DNA of 64,000 nt from Prosopocoilus inquinatus (lineage: Eukaryota > Arthropoda > Insecta > Coleoptera > Lucanidae), in contig CM069876.1 in assembly GCA_036172665.1 (NCBI GenBank), positions 48,701,001 to 48,765,000 on the forward strand, in the 5' to 3' direction. The notes under the pieces were generated by a model that was given only the letters and a program-made list of their open reading frames with translations, made no database searches and was not told the origin of the DNA. Shown piece by piece: positions 31,190 through 42,690 of this stretch (positions are counted from its first letter, which is position 1; each line of letters starts with the position of its first letter). Both the position numbers and the translations under genes were made by a program.

Positions 31190-32006
31190 TAACATCTGCC
31201 GGGGGTGGAGGGGGTGGGAGGTCCTCCCCGTTTGCTGACGCAATTAAAAAATTGAAGGTTAATTAAATTTAAGCTCAACCATTGTCAAGGTCAACCCTAA
31301 ATTTGTCCATCTCAAGGACTGTCCAATCCACTAACGCTCAGCCTAGGTGAAACCAACTCAAAAACAAAACAAAAAGGAACTCTAAGAACTTAATAAAAAT
31401 TAAACTCAATAGAAGTTAAATTCAGTCTATTTCAAGGTCAATCCAAGCTAATCTGAGAGAGCTCAACCCAAAACGAAAAGAATGTGCGGAAATAAAGTGA
31501 GAACACTCAAAAAAAAAATTCAATGAGAATCGAACCGAGATAATTTCAAGGTCAACCCAACCCAACTGAACTCGACCTAAATATTTTAAAACATTTCAAA
31601 AAAATTAAATATTTTAAAAAATATTAATTGAATAAAGATCAACCTCAACCCATCCCAAGGTCAGCACAGTCCGACTGAACCCAACCCGACCCCAATAGAA
31701 GAAAAAAAAATTGAATTAATTTGAAAATCATTAGAACGAGGGAATATTAAAAATTAAAAAACTGAAGGTCGATTAAATTTAATCTCAACCATTGTTAAGG
31801 TCAACCCTAAGTTTGTAAAATTGTATTAACATCTGCCGGGGGCGGAGGGGGTGGGAGGTCCTCCCCGTTTGCTGACGCAATTAAAAAATTGAAGGTCAAT
31901 TAAATTTAAGCTCAACCATTGTCAAGGTCAACCCTAAGTTTGTAAAATTGTATTAACGTCTGCCGGTGGTGGAGGGGGTGGGAGGTCCTCCCCGTTTGCT
32001 GACGCC
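31190..32006. repeat. Three copies of a G-rich 50-bp block
   Basis: ATCTGCCGGGGGTGGAGGGG followed by GGGAGGTCCTCCCCGTTTGC and TGACGC occurs at about 31193, 31831 and 31958 (as CGTCTGCCGGTGGTGG in the last). It contrasts sharply with the AT-rich surroundings and always follows TTGTAAAATTGTATTAAC. The last copy ends the array at TGACGCCATCTATTTTC. Confidence 0.85.
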
Positions 32007-33529
32007 ATCTATTTTCTTTGCGTTCGTTTGTTTCCCGTTCAAATACACATCGAACCCAAGCCCCTGTTACGGTGCAAATTTTCGTTGAATCGATTATGTC
32101 GCAATTTGGAGGTTGACGGAGCGTTTTCCGTTAGGCCATCCCGTTACTGTTCGCCTTCATCGATCGATATCGTATTCGTTCGTGATTAGTCAGTCAGAAT
32201 CAATGGCTTCATTCCCCAACGATAGTGCTACCATCGCGCAGAAGCAGGTATACAGAGTACCAATCGTTTTTTCTGCAAGAAAAGAGTGCACATGGTCGTC
32301 TCGTAGGGTGTTTAGTCATCTTGTTTCATCGACTATTTACCCATCTTGTTTCATCAACTGTTGTGAGGTTTCGGTTGTGAACGATCAACGGAAAATACTT
32401 CTCCGTCCTCTAAACGGCAGTCTCCACTAATTCAACTATTTGCTTTTCCAAGCCTGACAACCATCATAAATCAGGTATTGATGACAAGCGAATGCTGTGC
32501 GCAATTCCGTTTATAATGCTTGTTTTGCTCTTCCTTTAGGCGTTTGGTTTTGGTCTTGTTCTTATTTTCCGTGTTCGCTGTTCACATTGTTTGTGGGCGT
32601 TTAGCCCGAGGGATACTCCAAGGTAAATAGCGATATTGGAGATGCTGTGCGAGGTGTTTGGAATTCAAGTCCGCTACACGGTTACACGATCGCCCCAGGA
32701 TATTAAGGATCGTTCGCACGAGGACAGACGGACGTTACGTTTCGCCGTCTACCTGCATCGTAAATTTGACAACTTGATACGTATTTCAATTATTTATTTG
32801 CTTCTCGTACGACGTTACATAATCGGATACAAACTCGGCGAATTAGTTACTTGTTTGTTTAAGGGGAATTAAGCCGTACATAAACGAAATACGGGCCCCG
32901 TACCACTGAACAGCCAGGTTTCTTTTCGTTAGCGCAGTGAACCACCCCCCGTACCACTGAATAGCAAATGGTGGTAGGACGTAAGTTAATTTCCTCTCTC
33001 ATAATTTTCTAACTTATAAGGTAGGTAGAACTCGTGTTTCGTCCCTCTCCGCCCCTCCCCCAAGACACGTCAGCGCTCCGTTTTCCTTTTTCCCACCCAG
33101 TTCGTCCGCTAATGTAATTGAATCGGTTAGAGACGATGTAATTACTAGATGGCACAGACGTCGCAGGTATTAACGAGCCGAATTTAATCCGACTGTCGCC
33201 CTTGTAAGGTGACACAATCGCGTTCCGTCCGGGGGATTCCCGACGTTCCTCGCAGATGTGACGTGCCGTAATTACCGAGCGTTGGATTCTAATGAATGAT
33301 GTACGTACGTACGCCGAGGCACCGTTGCAGTTCGGCTATATACGTGTTTTGTTTCTGTTGAACTTGAAACTTGAGTCACGAATTCCTCTCGTGATACGCG
33401 ACGATGCGATGTGCACTTCGCGCACGGAGGTGTTGTTGGTGTTGTGTCAACGAATTTCCGCCTTTGTGCGAGACTCCTTCGGGGGACAATTTCGTTTGGA
33501 AGTGGTTCGTGCAAGCACTGCGAGGTGAT
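32007..33529. other. Unique DNA, no gene recognised
   Basis: No repeat dominates. Frames of 60-105 codons (32113-32430, 32636-32872, 33272-33532 minus) have no domain. A short direct repeat, CCCGTACCACTGAA, occurs near 32896 and 32949. A possible small exon at 32203-32247 is listed separately. Confidence 0.4.
32203..32247 (+). other. Possible small first coding exon (MASFPNDSATIAQKQ) with 5' splice site
   Basis: ATG in a good animal context (ATCAATGG) opens 15 codons that end at AAGCAG|GTATAC, a reasonable donor. The junction is phase 0. A TCAGTC word, similar to the arthropod initiator TCAGT, lies about 10 bases upstream of the ATG. The peptide is not recognised and nothing downstream can be paired with it. 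The frame itself runs on to 32430 without stop, so there is no coding contrast at the proposed junction. Confidence 0.18.
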
Positions 33530-34040
33530 CACGGAAAATTAAATTATGGCAGACGCTGCTGCTGCTGCTTCTGCTACACTTGTCCGATATTAGATAGTTT
33601 GGGGGAGGAAAAATAAACTGTAACAGTGCCGACAAGAATACTTTAGTTAAAATGCGGAAAATTAAATTATGGCGGACGCTGCTACTGCTGCTACACTTCT
33701 CCTGTATTAGAAAGGAAGAAAAACCTGGATGGTTTTGAGGAGGAAAAATAAACTGTAACAGTGCCGACAAGACTAGCGTAGTTAAAATGCTGAAAATTAA
33801 ATTATGGCAGACGCTGCTACTGCTGCTACACTTGTCCTGTATTAGAAAGGAAGAAAAACCTGGATGGTTTTGAGGAGGAAAAATAAACTGTAACAGTGCC
33901 GACAAGACTAGCTTAGTTAAAATGCTGAAAATTAAATTATGGCGGACGCTGCTACTGCTGCTACACTTGTCCTGTATTAGAAAGGAAGAAAAACCTGGAT
34001 GGTTTTGAGGAGGAAAAATAAACTGTAACAGTGCCGACAA
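33447..34040 (-). other. 197-codon open frame through the minisatellite, probably not a gene
   Basis: Because 135 bp equals 45 codons, the minus strand stays open across four units and reads a 45-residue repeat (for example FIFPPQNHPGFSSFLIQDKC, then a serine run). The C-terminal part leaves the repeat into unique sequence. No domain, signal peptide or membrane segment is convincing, and the plus-strand unit is equally regular. I regard it as an in-phase artefact of a minisatellite, although a repetitive lineage-specific protein cannot be excluded from sequence alone. Confidence 0.15.
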
Positions 34041-34320
34041 GACTAGCGTAGTTAAAATGCTGAAAATTAAATTATGGCGGACGCTGCTACTGCTGCTACA
34101 CTTGTCCTGTATTAGAAAGGAAGATAAACCTGGATGGTTTTAAGGAGGAAAAATAAACTGTAACAGTGCTGACAAGACTACCTTAGTTAAAATGCGGAAA
34201 ATTAAATTATGGCGGACGCTGCTACTGCTGCTAACTTGTCCTGTATTAGAAAGGAAGATAAACCGGGATAGTTTTGAGGAGGAAAAATAAACTGTAACAG
34301 TGCCGACAGGATACTTTAGC
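33530..34320. repeat. 135-bp minisatellite, six units
   Basis: AAATTATGGC begins at 33541, 33664, 33799, 33934, 34069 and 34204: one step of 123 bp, then four of exactly 135 bp. Each unit holds ATGGCGGACGCTGCTACTGC, TGCTACACTTGTCCTGTATT, AGAAAGGAAGAAAAACCTGG and AGGAGGAAAAATAAACTG. Adjacent units differ by only a few bases, so amplification is recent. Confidence 0.95.
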
Positions 34321-34430
34321 TGAAATGCGTTTCTAAAATTGAAAGCCGGAAGAGTTTTATCTCTGCAGGAGCGCCCTCGTTAATAAACTGCTAAATATAA
34401 AGTTGTGAAAAAAATAATTAAAAAAAAATC
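34321..34430. other. Short unique spacer
   Basis: Between the minisatellite and the next duplication nothing is recognised; the sequence is AT-rich with poly-A near 34410-34430. Confidence 0.4.
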
Positions 34431-34895
34431 AAATAAAGCTTTCATTCAGACTTGCGACGCCAGCTTAGATCGACAACGTCATTTGAACGGAAGCCAGTCG
34501 CATTTTTTGGCTTATTAAAACCTCGCGTTTTTTATTACGGAGTCGGGGGTCAACGGACCTACAAGGATCTTTCTTTGGAGTGCATGAATCGTAGACCCAT
34601 TGACTCATGAATAAATGAATCATTGACTCACTTCTATATACCTACATTTCAGAAACTCCTTTGAGTTTTTAAAAAATAAAGTTGAGAAAACGTCTGTACA
34701 AAAATCGATTTTGTGTGGTATTCCGGTTTGAAATAAAGTCTTCATTCAGATATGCGACGCAAGCTTAGAACGACGACAGTCGAACGAAGCCGATTGCTTC
34801 GTACATTATTTCTCGGCTTATTAAAAGCTAGCGTTTTTTTTTATTTCGTAGTTGGAGGTCAACGAACCCGTAAGGGTCATTTGGGGGTGAATAGT
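34430..34895. repeat. 300-bp-offset duplication
   Basis: Segments of about 160 bp starting AAAGYYTTCATTCAGA at about 34436 and 34736 share GCGACGC.AGCTTAGA, TTGGCTTATTAAAA/TCGGCTTATTAAAA, AGCGTTTTTT and GGGGTCAACGRACCYRYAAG. Identity is roughly 75-80% by eye. The second copy leads straight into the AGATGGCG array. Confidence 0.75.
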
Positions 34896-36740
34896 TTTTC
34901 TTTTTGGTTACCAGATGGCGCTCCAAATGATAATCTCCTTAAATCTCTTTTAATTTCCCTTGAAAATAATCGTAAACGGTTTCATTATAAAATTAAAAGG
35001 CCTTTAAAATTAAAGTCACATTCTGATGTTTAAATCAAATTCACTTCTCACATTTGCTTTAACATCCAAAAGGTGACTTTATATTTAATTTATTACTTTA
35101 TGATACGAAATACCAACCTGAGTCATTTTAACAAAATGAAATTCCTCTAAGGCTAAAATTAAAAGATGAGAACGTGAACTAAAATAGCTTTCTCTTTCGG
35201 CCAAGAGATGGCGCTCTAAATAATGACGACGTCTCTTTTAAATCTCCTGTAGTTTTTCTCGAACATAATCATTAGGGAGAACGTTAATTTTTTAAGCTCA
35301 GATTAAAAGATGAAAATTCTACGGATATGGTTTTCCTTTTCGGTCAAGAGATGGCGCTCTAAACGATGATGATGTCGACGTCTCCTTTAAATCTCCAGTA
35401 TTTTTCCTTGAACATAAATAATTAGAAACAAAATTCCTTTGAACCTCGAATTAAAAGATAAAATGGGAAAGTGTTTGAAATTTTACAAATTTTACGAAAC
35501 AAAAATAGTTTTCCCTTTCGACCAAGAGATGGCGCTCTAAATGATTATGACGTCTCTTTTAAATCTCCTAAGTTTTCCTTGAACACAAACAATTGGAAAC
35601 AATTTTTTTTTAAAGCTCGAAGTAAAGATGAGACGCCGACGCGTTTGAAATTTCTACAAAAAACAAAACAGTTTTCTTTTTCGGCCAAGAGATGGTGCTC
35701 TAAATCTCTTTTAAATCTCTTAAGTTTTCCTTCAACATAAATACTTTATAATAATTTTTTTTTTAAGCTCGAATTAAAAGATGAGTTGAGCACGTGTTTG
35801 AAATTTCTACCAAAAAAAAATAGTTTCCATTTTCAGTCGAGAGATGGCGCTTTAAATCTCTTTAAAATCTCCTGAGTTTTCCTTGAACGTAAATAATTGA
35901 TAACTGATTTTTTTTTAAAGCTCGAATTAAAAGATGAGACGAGAACGTGTTTGAAAATTCTACAAAAAAAAATGGTTTTCTCTTTCGGCCAAGAGATGGC
36001 GCTCTAAATGATGATGATGGTATCTTTTTTTAAATCTCCCGCAGTTTTCCTTGAACATAAACGAAATTGGAAAGAATTTTTTTAAGTTAAAATTAAAAGA
36101 CGAAATGAGACGGGAACGTGTTTCAAAAATTGGCAAAAGTAGTTTTCCCTTTCGGCTAAGAGATGGCGTTCTAGATGAAGATGATGACGGTGTCTCGTAT
36201 AAATCTCCTCTGATTTTCCCTGAAAACAAAAATAACAAGGAAGAAAATTATAATTTTTTTAATTGAAAGATGAGATGAGATGAGAACGTATCTAAAAAAT
36301 CGACTAAAATACTTTTTCGTTTCCGCCGAGAGATGGCGCACTAGAAGAAGACGATGCCGCCGACTTCTCAATTTCCTTTCGTTCTTCTTGAAAATAGTTG
36401 GTTGTCAAAAAAATTATTGGGAGTATTATTTATAAATTAAAAATAAAAGATGAGGCGAGTAGGTGGGCGATGAGTCAATAGATGGCGGTCGCGACGAACG
36501 CACTTTGATTCTACCTATCTTCGATTTAATTAAATTAAAAAAAAATATTGCTTTCGCCGAGATTATCAAGACGAAATCGATATTCGATTAAACTAGTTTT
36601 CTTTTTGGGACAATAGATGGCGCTTCACCGTAGTTTGTAAATAGTAACGATGAAATTGTTCTGACAATTTTATCAAGAAACATGAGATAGTTAATTACTT
36701 AAATGGTTCATAGATGGCGTTTAAACAAGTTCACTGTATT
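34896..36740. repeat. Array of 100-177-bp units each holding AGATGGCG
   Basis: AGATGGCG (once AGATGGTG) occurs at 34913, 35206, 35349, 35527, 35690, 35842, 35994, 36161, 36331, 36480, 36615 and 36712. Most units read TTTTCYYTTTCGGCCAAG, AGATGGCGCTCTAAATGATG, TCTTTTAAATCTCC, TTTTCCTTGAACATAAATAA, AAGCTCGAATTAAAAGATGA, GAACGTGTTTGAAA. Flanks diverge much faster than the AGATGGCG core in the last units. Plus-strand frames up to 89 codons are not coding. Confidence 0.88.
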
Positions 36741-38840
36741 GCAACCAAATAAAATGTTTTGGAATTTTTTTTTTTTCATTAAGTAATCATTGTTAATTTT
36801 GTTTGTTATTCTAATGACCCTCGTCTGACGAACAAAAGAATACTTTCTCATTTGTTCAAATTAAATTACCGAAAGCATGCCGCCGCCAAAATGGCAAGAG
36901 ATTATGTCCGCAATTTCATTTTTCGTTTTTTTTTTTGACCTTTTCGTTTACACATTAGCGAGACATTCTTTGTTTACGCGAAAGAAATTTGTTGCAAGCA
37001 CGCCAAATGTTCTTCTCCCCCCCCCCCTCAACTTCTCCCCCCACCCCACACCCCGCAAAATCAATATCGACACGAACTAAGTAAACTACGGCGGCAAGCT
37101 AACCGATGATGATGTGAGATCAAAGTTTGTTTTTACGTAGTAAGGCCGGGGGGCACTAAGTTCCCAGGGGGCGCTGCCGAGTTTCAGACAGATGAAGTCA
37201 TAAACAGATGCATATCTGCGCGCGGGAAAAGTTTGAAACCGAAGAGGCATGAATCTTTGATACTCTTATACCATCGGGAAAAACTTTGGAAGAAATATGT
37301 GCGCGATTCATCTTTAAACTTAAACGCCATGCTGACTTATAAAGATGATCTAAAACGGCGGCATACTTACTTCAAAACATTTCAAAAAGTAAGAAAAACA
37401 GAACGCATGCAAATAATAAACACAATATTCTGGAACACCGAAGTTACTGTTTTGTATTTTTATGTGTTTGTCGAGTTTGCGCAAGAGTTCCTGGTTGTAC
37501 GGCCGGGCCGGAATTTTTGGCGTAGACGGAACATTGCTAAGGTTTAAGAACGAGTGACTGTAAATTTATTCATTGGCAAACTCAAGTTTCGACGTGTTTT
37601 TCTTTTGCAAACCCCTTTCTTTTCCACCCCCTTCTTCATTGAGCTTGATCGCAACACTCAACGCTCATTACCCTCGTACGTACCAAGTTTCTTAAAATGT
37701 TATTATATATTTTTCGTCGACTCGATATACCCAATAAATCTCGTTCGATACCTCTGACCTTGACCGATCGAGGAAACATTAAAAAAAAATTAGCTTTCGC
37801 CTCGGCATCTCCTCATCTTCTACTCGTTTTTGCCCCCGCAATTTTTTTTTAACCCGCCCGTCCCATAAATATTCAGCTATGTTTTTCCCCCGATCTATTT
37901 CTTGTTATTCGCCGCCGCCGAAGAAATGTGTTTTGGATGTCCGCGACCTTGGGCCTGAAAGCTTTCGACGGCGCCCCCTCGCCGCCCCCCCGTCGCCCGC
38001 GTAACTTTTACGTTTTCGGCTTCGCCGTATAAATATTGCAAGGCGGGCTCTCAGCCTTATTAAATATACCGAAAGGCGGCTGAGGCCCGCACATTTTCGC
38101 GTTTGATTTTCCTCCTCGGAGACAATCGCGGTGATGAAGCGAGGAGAGGGGGAGGGGGGATGGCGACAATTTTTTGTTCACACAAGCGCGACGTTTTTTG
38201 TTCACACAAAAAACGGCAATTTTTGTTTGTACGAAGGCGTCATTTTTTGTTTGGAAGTAAAAAAGAGAGAGAGAGAGAGAGAAAAAAACGGATTCGAAAG
38301 ACGGACGATTTTTAAACGCAATTCAGTAGAATAAATTAAAAAATAAGAAATAAACAACTTGAGGAGATAATAAAAAAATTTAAAAATGATAAAAAGAAAA
38401 GGAAACGAAAAAAACTGCTATTAAATATTAAAGTATGATGACATAACGAATAACCAATAGGGGCAAAATGATATTTAAAAAAATAAAAAAACTAACAATA
38501 GGCAATCAATTCGGTCATAAATTAAAAGGTAAAAAATAATTGGAAACAAACGGTGACAAAACAAGGAATTATTTGCGTTGCACGTGATGAAAGATTATTA
38601 AAAAAAAAAAAAACTGAAACAGATGTTTTTTTTTCATTTTTTCATTTGTTCGTCCGTTGATGACTGGTGACATCTGATTAATCCCCCTCGTTGCGAGTAA
38701 TAACTCGCCTCCGAAAAAATGCAGAAAATAAACTTTCGGTTTCTCTCAACAGATGGCGCTGATGAATATATTATAAAGGATTCGACATGTTACAACAAGT
38801 TCAAACTTCTTGCCATTAAAATCCAATCCAAGACTGCGTC
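36741..38840. other. Unique DNA, no gene recognised
   Basis: A/T-rich and C-rich tracts alternate (C run at about 37017-37027), with an AG run at about 38264-38281. CAGATGGCGCTGATG at about 38751 is another isolated AGATGGCG word. The 104-codon frame at 37233-37547 shows no domain that I recognise. Confidence 0.4.
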
Positions 38841-40085
38841 ATCTAATCGAAAACTAGAACCTTAGAAATTTTTGAAACGCTCAAAACGGAATATTTCTCT
38901 AAATACGGACCTGCACGCGCCCGTCCGGACATCGTAGCCGAAAACGGCCACCACCATCGGATTCCCCGGCCGTTTTTACTCAATGAGTGTCGAAAGCAGA
39001 GCGCCCCGACGACGTTTAGGTGTTCAAAAAGACGCAACTACCCTTACGTGGTCGCCCCCCCCCCTCGCCGGGCGATCACTCCGCGATTGCCACCAAAAAT
39101 CACCCGAGGATTTTATCCAGGAATTGTTTTTACGGATACTTAAACAACCTCCTCCGGTTCCGACGATATCGAAATAATCCTAAAAAAGCTGCCCCCGACG
39201 CGTCCAGGACCGCATTCGGGGTCGAACGCCTCCGGACAAGAAATATACGAACTGCAACACCGAGTTTGCTCCGACACGACCAATAATAATAGAGCGTCGG
39301 GAATTTTTGAAAGGCTAAAAACGGGGTACTTTTTTAAGTACGGACCTGCACGCGCTTGCGAGGACGTCTCAGCGAAAAACGGTCACCACCATCGGATTCT
39401 CCAGCCCTTTTTATTCAATAAGTCACGAAATCCAAGCGCCCCGATGAAGTTGGGATACCCCTTTGTGTATTCGCCTCGCCCCCCCCCCCCCCCCTCCCCT
39501 GACTGCTGGGCAATCCCGCAGAAAAATCATACGAGAGATTATCTAGAAATTGTTTCTCGGATTTTAGAAAAAAAAATTCCTCGAGCACCGATAATATCGA
39601 AATAACCTCAAAAAACTGCATTTTTAGCGGTTTTTGGGACCCCGAACGCGTCCAGGGGCGCATCTAGAATCAGGCGTCTGTGAAGAAGAAAGACGAACTA
39701 CAATTCCGTGGAGTCGTCCACTTCGAATGAAAAATGAAGCTGCAGAAATTTTTTTTGAGGTGCATTTTTCTGAATACGGACCTGTACGCGCTCGCTCGGG
39801 CATCGCAGCGAAAAACGGTCACCACCATCGGATTCCCTGGTCTTTTTTACTCAATGGGTTTCGAAATCAGAGCGCCCCGACGAAGTTTAGGTGCTCAAAA
39901 ACCGCCTTATATACGCGCCTCCGTCGCCCACGCCCATCGGGCGATCGCACCGCTGCTGCCACCAAAAATCACCCGCTGGTTTTATCTAGAAATTGCTTTT
40001 ACGAATTTTTAAAAGACCTCCTGCGGCCTCGATAACGTCAAGATAACCTCAAAAAACTTTCGTTTTTAACGGTTTTTCAGGGCCC
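38841..40085. repeat. 430-440-bp repeat family, array C (three diverged units)
   Basis: The anchor around CACCAAAAATCACCCG occurs at 39089 and 39959, with a diverged form at about 39518. Each unit holds TTTTTGAAAGGCTAAAAACG-like sequence, TACGGACCTGCACGCGC, ACCACCATCGGATTCC, TTTTTACTCAATG, AGCGCCCCGACGA, then GATATCGAAATAACCTCAAA. Order and words (CCGAAAAC, ...TACGGAYCTG, TGCCACCAAAA, ATCGAAAAAACYTCAAAAA) correspond to arrays A and B, so the three arrays are one family in two subfamilies. Confidence 0.8.
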
Positions 40086-41100
40086 TGGAGGCCCCGCAAT
40101 TTCGACTTTTTTGTCCGATTCAATCAAATTTGGTCATTTTTTTTTTTTTTTCGTTTAATGCATGTCGGTTCAAACAATTTAAAACCATAGCAAATTTAAA
40201 GAAAAAATCTAAAAACAGAAGTGACCTTGAAATTGCAGGTAATGCATTTCATAATAAAGAAATTTAATTTCAGTTAAATAAAAAGAAATGCGTATAAATT
40301 TTTTTTGAATTTTGAATGATTTAATTCTGTTTTTCGTTTCGACGAGACAGACTTCATGATTCATCTTAATGCGCTGGCCGTAGTCGTTTTGTGCTTGGCT
40401 CCAATCAAGCCCGAGTACTCCTGCCAAGAAAGCTCTCGCCTGTTTACTTCCTTCATTTACTTTATACACACAATCAGTCAATGAACCCGTCCGCGTCCGT
40501 CGAAAGCCCTTACTTTTCATTTACGAAGCCAAAACACACAAAAAGACGCTCATCGAATCAATTCCGGACGGTTTTTTGCCTTACCTTAGTCGCGCGGGGC
40601 CCTCTGCAGACCAAGAAAAAAAAAAACTCAACGACGCAAACCGCAGAACCGGAAGTCGAGGTTTTCACAGGTCGGACGTCGACATCGAACGGCGTCAGGT
40701 GGTGCGGGAGCGCGCTTCCGTCCTCCGCCGAAAATAACGGTAGACTGGCGAGCGTCGCGACGCTCTCGCGGCGGTTTTGAACGCATGCCCGCCGCCGTCC
40801 GCATCTGGAAGAAGACGCGGCGACGTCGTCGTCGTCCCCCGGCGCTCGCGAAGATTACGGAAAGTTTTCGTGGAGGATCTCTAAATTTATCTGCAAGTTA
40901 CGTATTTAGGAGTCGGTGCGATTCCCCACGTTTTTCGAATTCCTCGATGCGGGAAAGGCGATTCCTTTTGACGACGCGACGCGACGCGACGGGAATTTAC
41001 GCGCTGATCGTCGTGTCTATAGTAAACTATCGCGAAGCCGAGCTCTAAAGTTTACACGTACAGCACCAAGCTAATCTCTAGAATAATCTAACGTGGAAAT
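40086..41100. other. Unique DNA, no gene recognised
   Basis: AT-rich to 40560, then CpG-rich (40640-41040) with GACGCGACGCGACGCGACGG near 40973. The 129-codon frame at 40391-40780 shows no domain. Confidence 0.4.
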
Positions 41101-41104
41101 CGTG

Positions 41105-42690
41105 TTTGCTGTGTTGACAAAAAAATTATGGTAAAATCGATCCCATAACAGGCGTAAGGGTCTTTAAATTTCTTGCTGCAGATGACACGAAACGATAATT
41201 ATTCTCGTTTCTAATGTCAACGCAAACAATTATTGCATTCTGGAACGACGATAATAAGTCGAAGTCCGTCGCTCACAGAAATCGATCCCACAATAGGTGT
41301 GAAGGTGTTTAAGTGCCTTTGCTTTAGATGACACAGAACGATAATTATTCTCGTGACCAACGTCAACGCAAACAAGTGTATTCTGAAAACTTCGATTCTG
41401 AAACATCGCTACGACATTACTCTGATGTCCGTAGCTTGCAGAAATCGATCTCACCACAGGTGTAAAGGTGTTTAAACGCATTGCCGTAGGTTACACAAAA
41501 CGATAATTATTCTCATTATTAACGTCAACGCAAACAGCAAGTGTATTCTGAAGACTTCGATTCTGAGTCCTAAATGTCTTGTGGCAGATGACCCGACACG
41601 ATAATTATTCTCGTTTCTAATGTCAACGCAAACAATTATTGCATTCTGGAACGACGATAATAAGTCGAAGTCCGTCGCTCACAGAAATCGATCCCACAAT
41701 AGGTGTGAAGGTGTTTAAGTGCCTTTGCTTTAGATGACAGAGAACGATAATTATTCTCGTGACTAACGTCAACGCAAACAAGTGTATTCTGAAAACTTCG
41801 ATTCTGAAACATCGCTACGACATTACTCCGATGTCCGTAGCTTGCAGAAATCGATCTCATCACAGGTGTAAAGGTGTTTAAACGCATTGCCGCAGGTTAC
41901 ACAAAACGATAATTATTCTCATTATTAACGTCAACGCAAACAGCAAGTGTATTCTGAAGACTTCGATTCTGAGTCCTAAATGTCTTGTGGCAGATGACCC
42001 GACACGATAATTATTCTCGTTTCTAATGTCAACGCAAACATTTTTTGCATTCTGGAAATGATCACTACGACAATACGTCGATGTCCGTCGCTCACAGAAA
42101 TCGATCCCACGATAGGTATGAAGGTGTTTAAGTGCCTTTGCTTTAGATGACAGAGAACGATAATTATTCTCGTGACCAACGTCAACGCAAACAAGAGTAT
42201 TCGATGTCCCAAGCTTGCAGAAATCGATCTCACCACAGATGTAAAAGTGTTTAAACGCCTTGCCGCAGGTTACACAAAACGATAATTATTCTCATTACTA
42301 ACGTCAACGCAAACAAATGTATTCTAAAGACTTCGATTCTGAGTCCTAAATGTCTTGTTGCAGATGACTCGACACGATAATTATTCTCATTACTAACGTC
42401 AACGCAAACAAATGTATTCTAAAGACTTCGATTCTGAGTCCTAAATGTCTTGTTGCAGATGACTCGACACGATAATTATTCTCATTACTAACGTCAACGC
42501 AAACAAATGTATTCTAAAGACTTCGATTCTGAGTCCTAAATGTCTTGTTGCAGATGACTCGACACGATAATTATTCTCATTACTAACGTCAACGCAAACA
42601 ACAAGTGTATTCTGAAGACTTCGATTCTGAGTCCTAAATGTCTTGTTGCAGATGACCCGACACGATAATTATTCTCGTTTCTACGTCGAA
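41105..42690. repeat. 406-bp higher-order repeat and its 94-bp derivative
   Basis: CGATAATTATTCTC marks each subunit. Three subunits of about 149, 162 and 96 bp form a 406-bp block: 41230-41481 and 41636-41887 (minus strand) are nearly the same 83-codon frame, exactly 406 bp apart. A third, partly deleted block follows. From about 42285 to 42690 only the shortest subunit remains, repeated four times at 94 bp (ACTTCGATTCTGAGTCCTAA, ATGTCTTGTTGCAGATGACT). The frames are repeat translations. Confidence 0.92.

Larger units (their letters stand above)
28861..32006. repeat. AAGTTCAGTCCAT..CAAGGTCAACCC array
   Basis: Irregular units of about 110-160 bp repeat AAATTCAATA, AAGTTCAGTCCATCTCAAGG, TCAACCC, a CAACTCAA word, poly-A, TTTACAA and CTAAGAACTTAAAAAAA. 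Higher-order units of about 325-330 bp, marked by GCCTAGGTGAACCCAACTCA, recur around 29710, 30040, 30360, 30690 and 31340. A block of about 640 bp (about 31080-31190 and 31720-31830) is nearly repeated. No coding potential: the plus strand is dense in stops. Confidence 0.88.

Noticed and set aside
33447..34040. 197-codon frame as a repetitive protein gene
   Set aside because: It is explained by a 135-bp (45-codon) minisatellite in phase; no start context, domain or splice support. Kept only as a low-confidence feature.
37233..37547. 104-codon frame as a gene
   Set aside because: No domain or homologue comes to mind, and composition is like the surrounding noncoding DNA.
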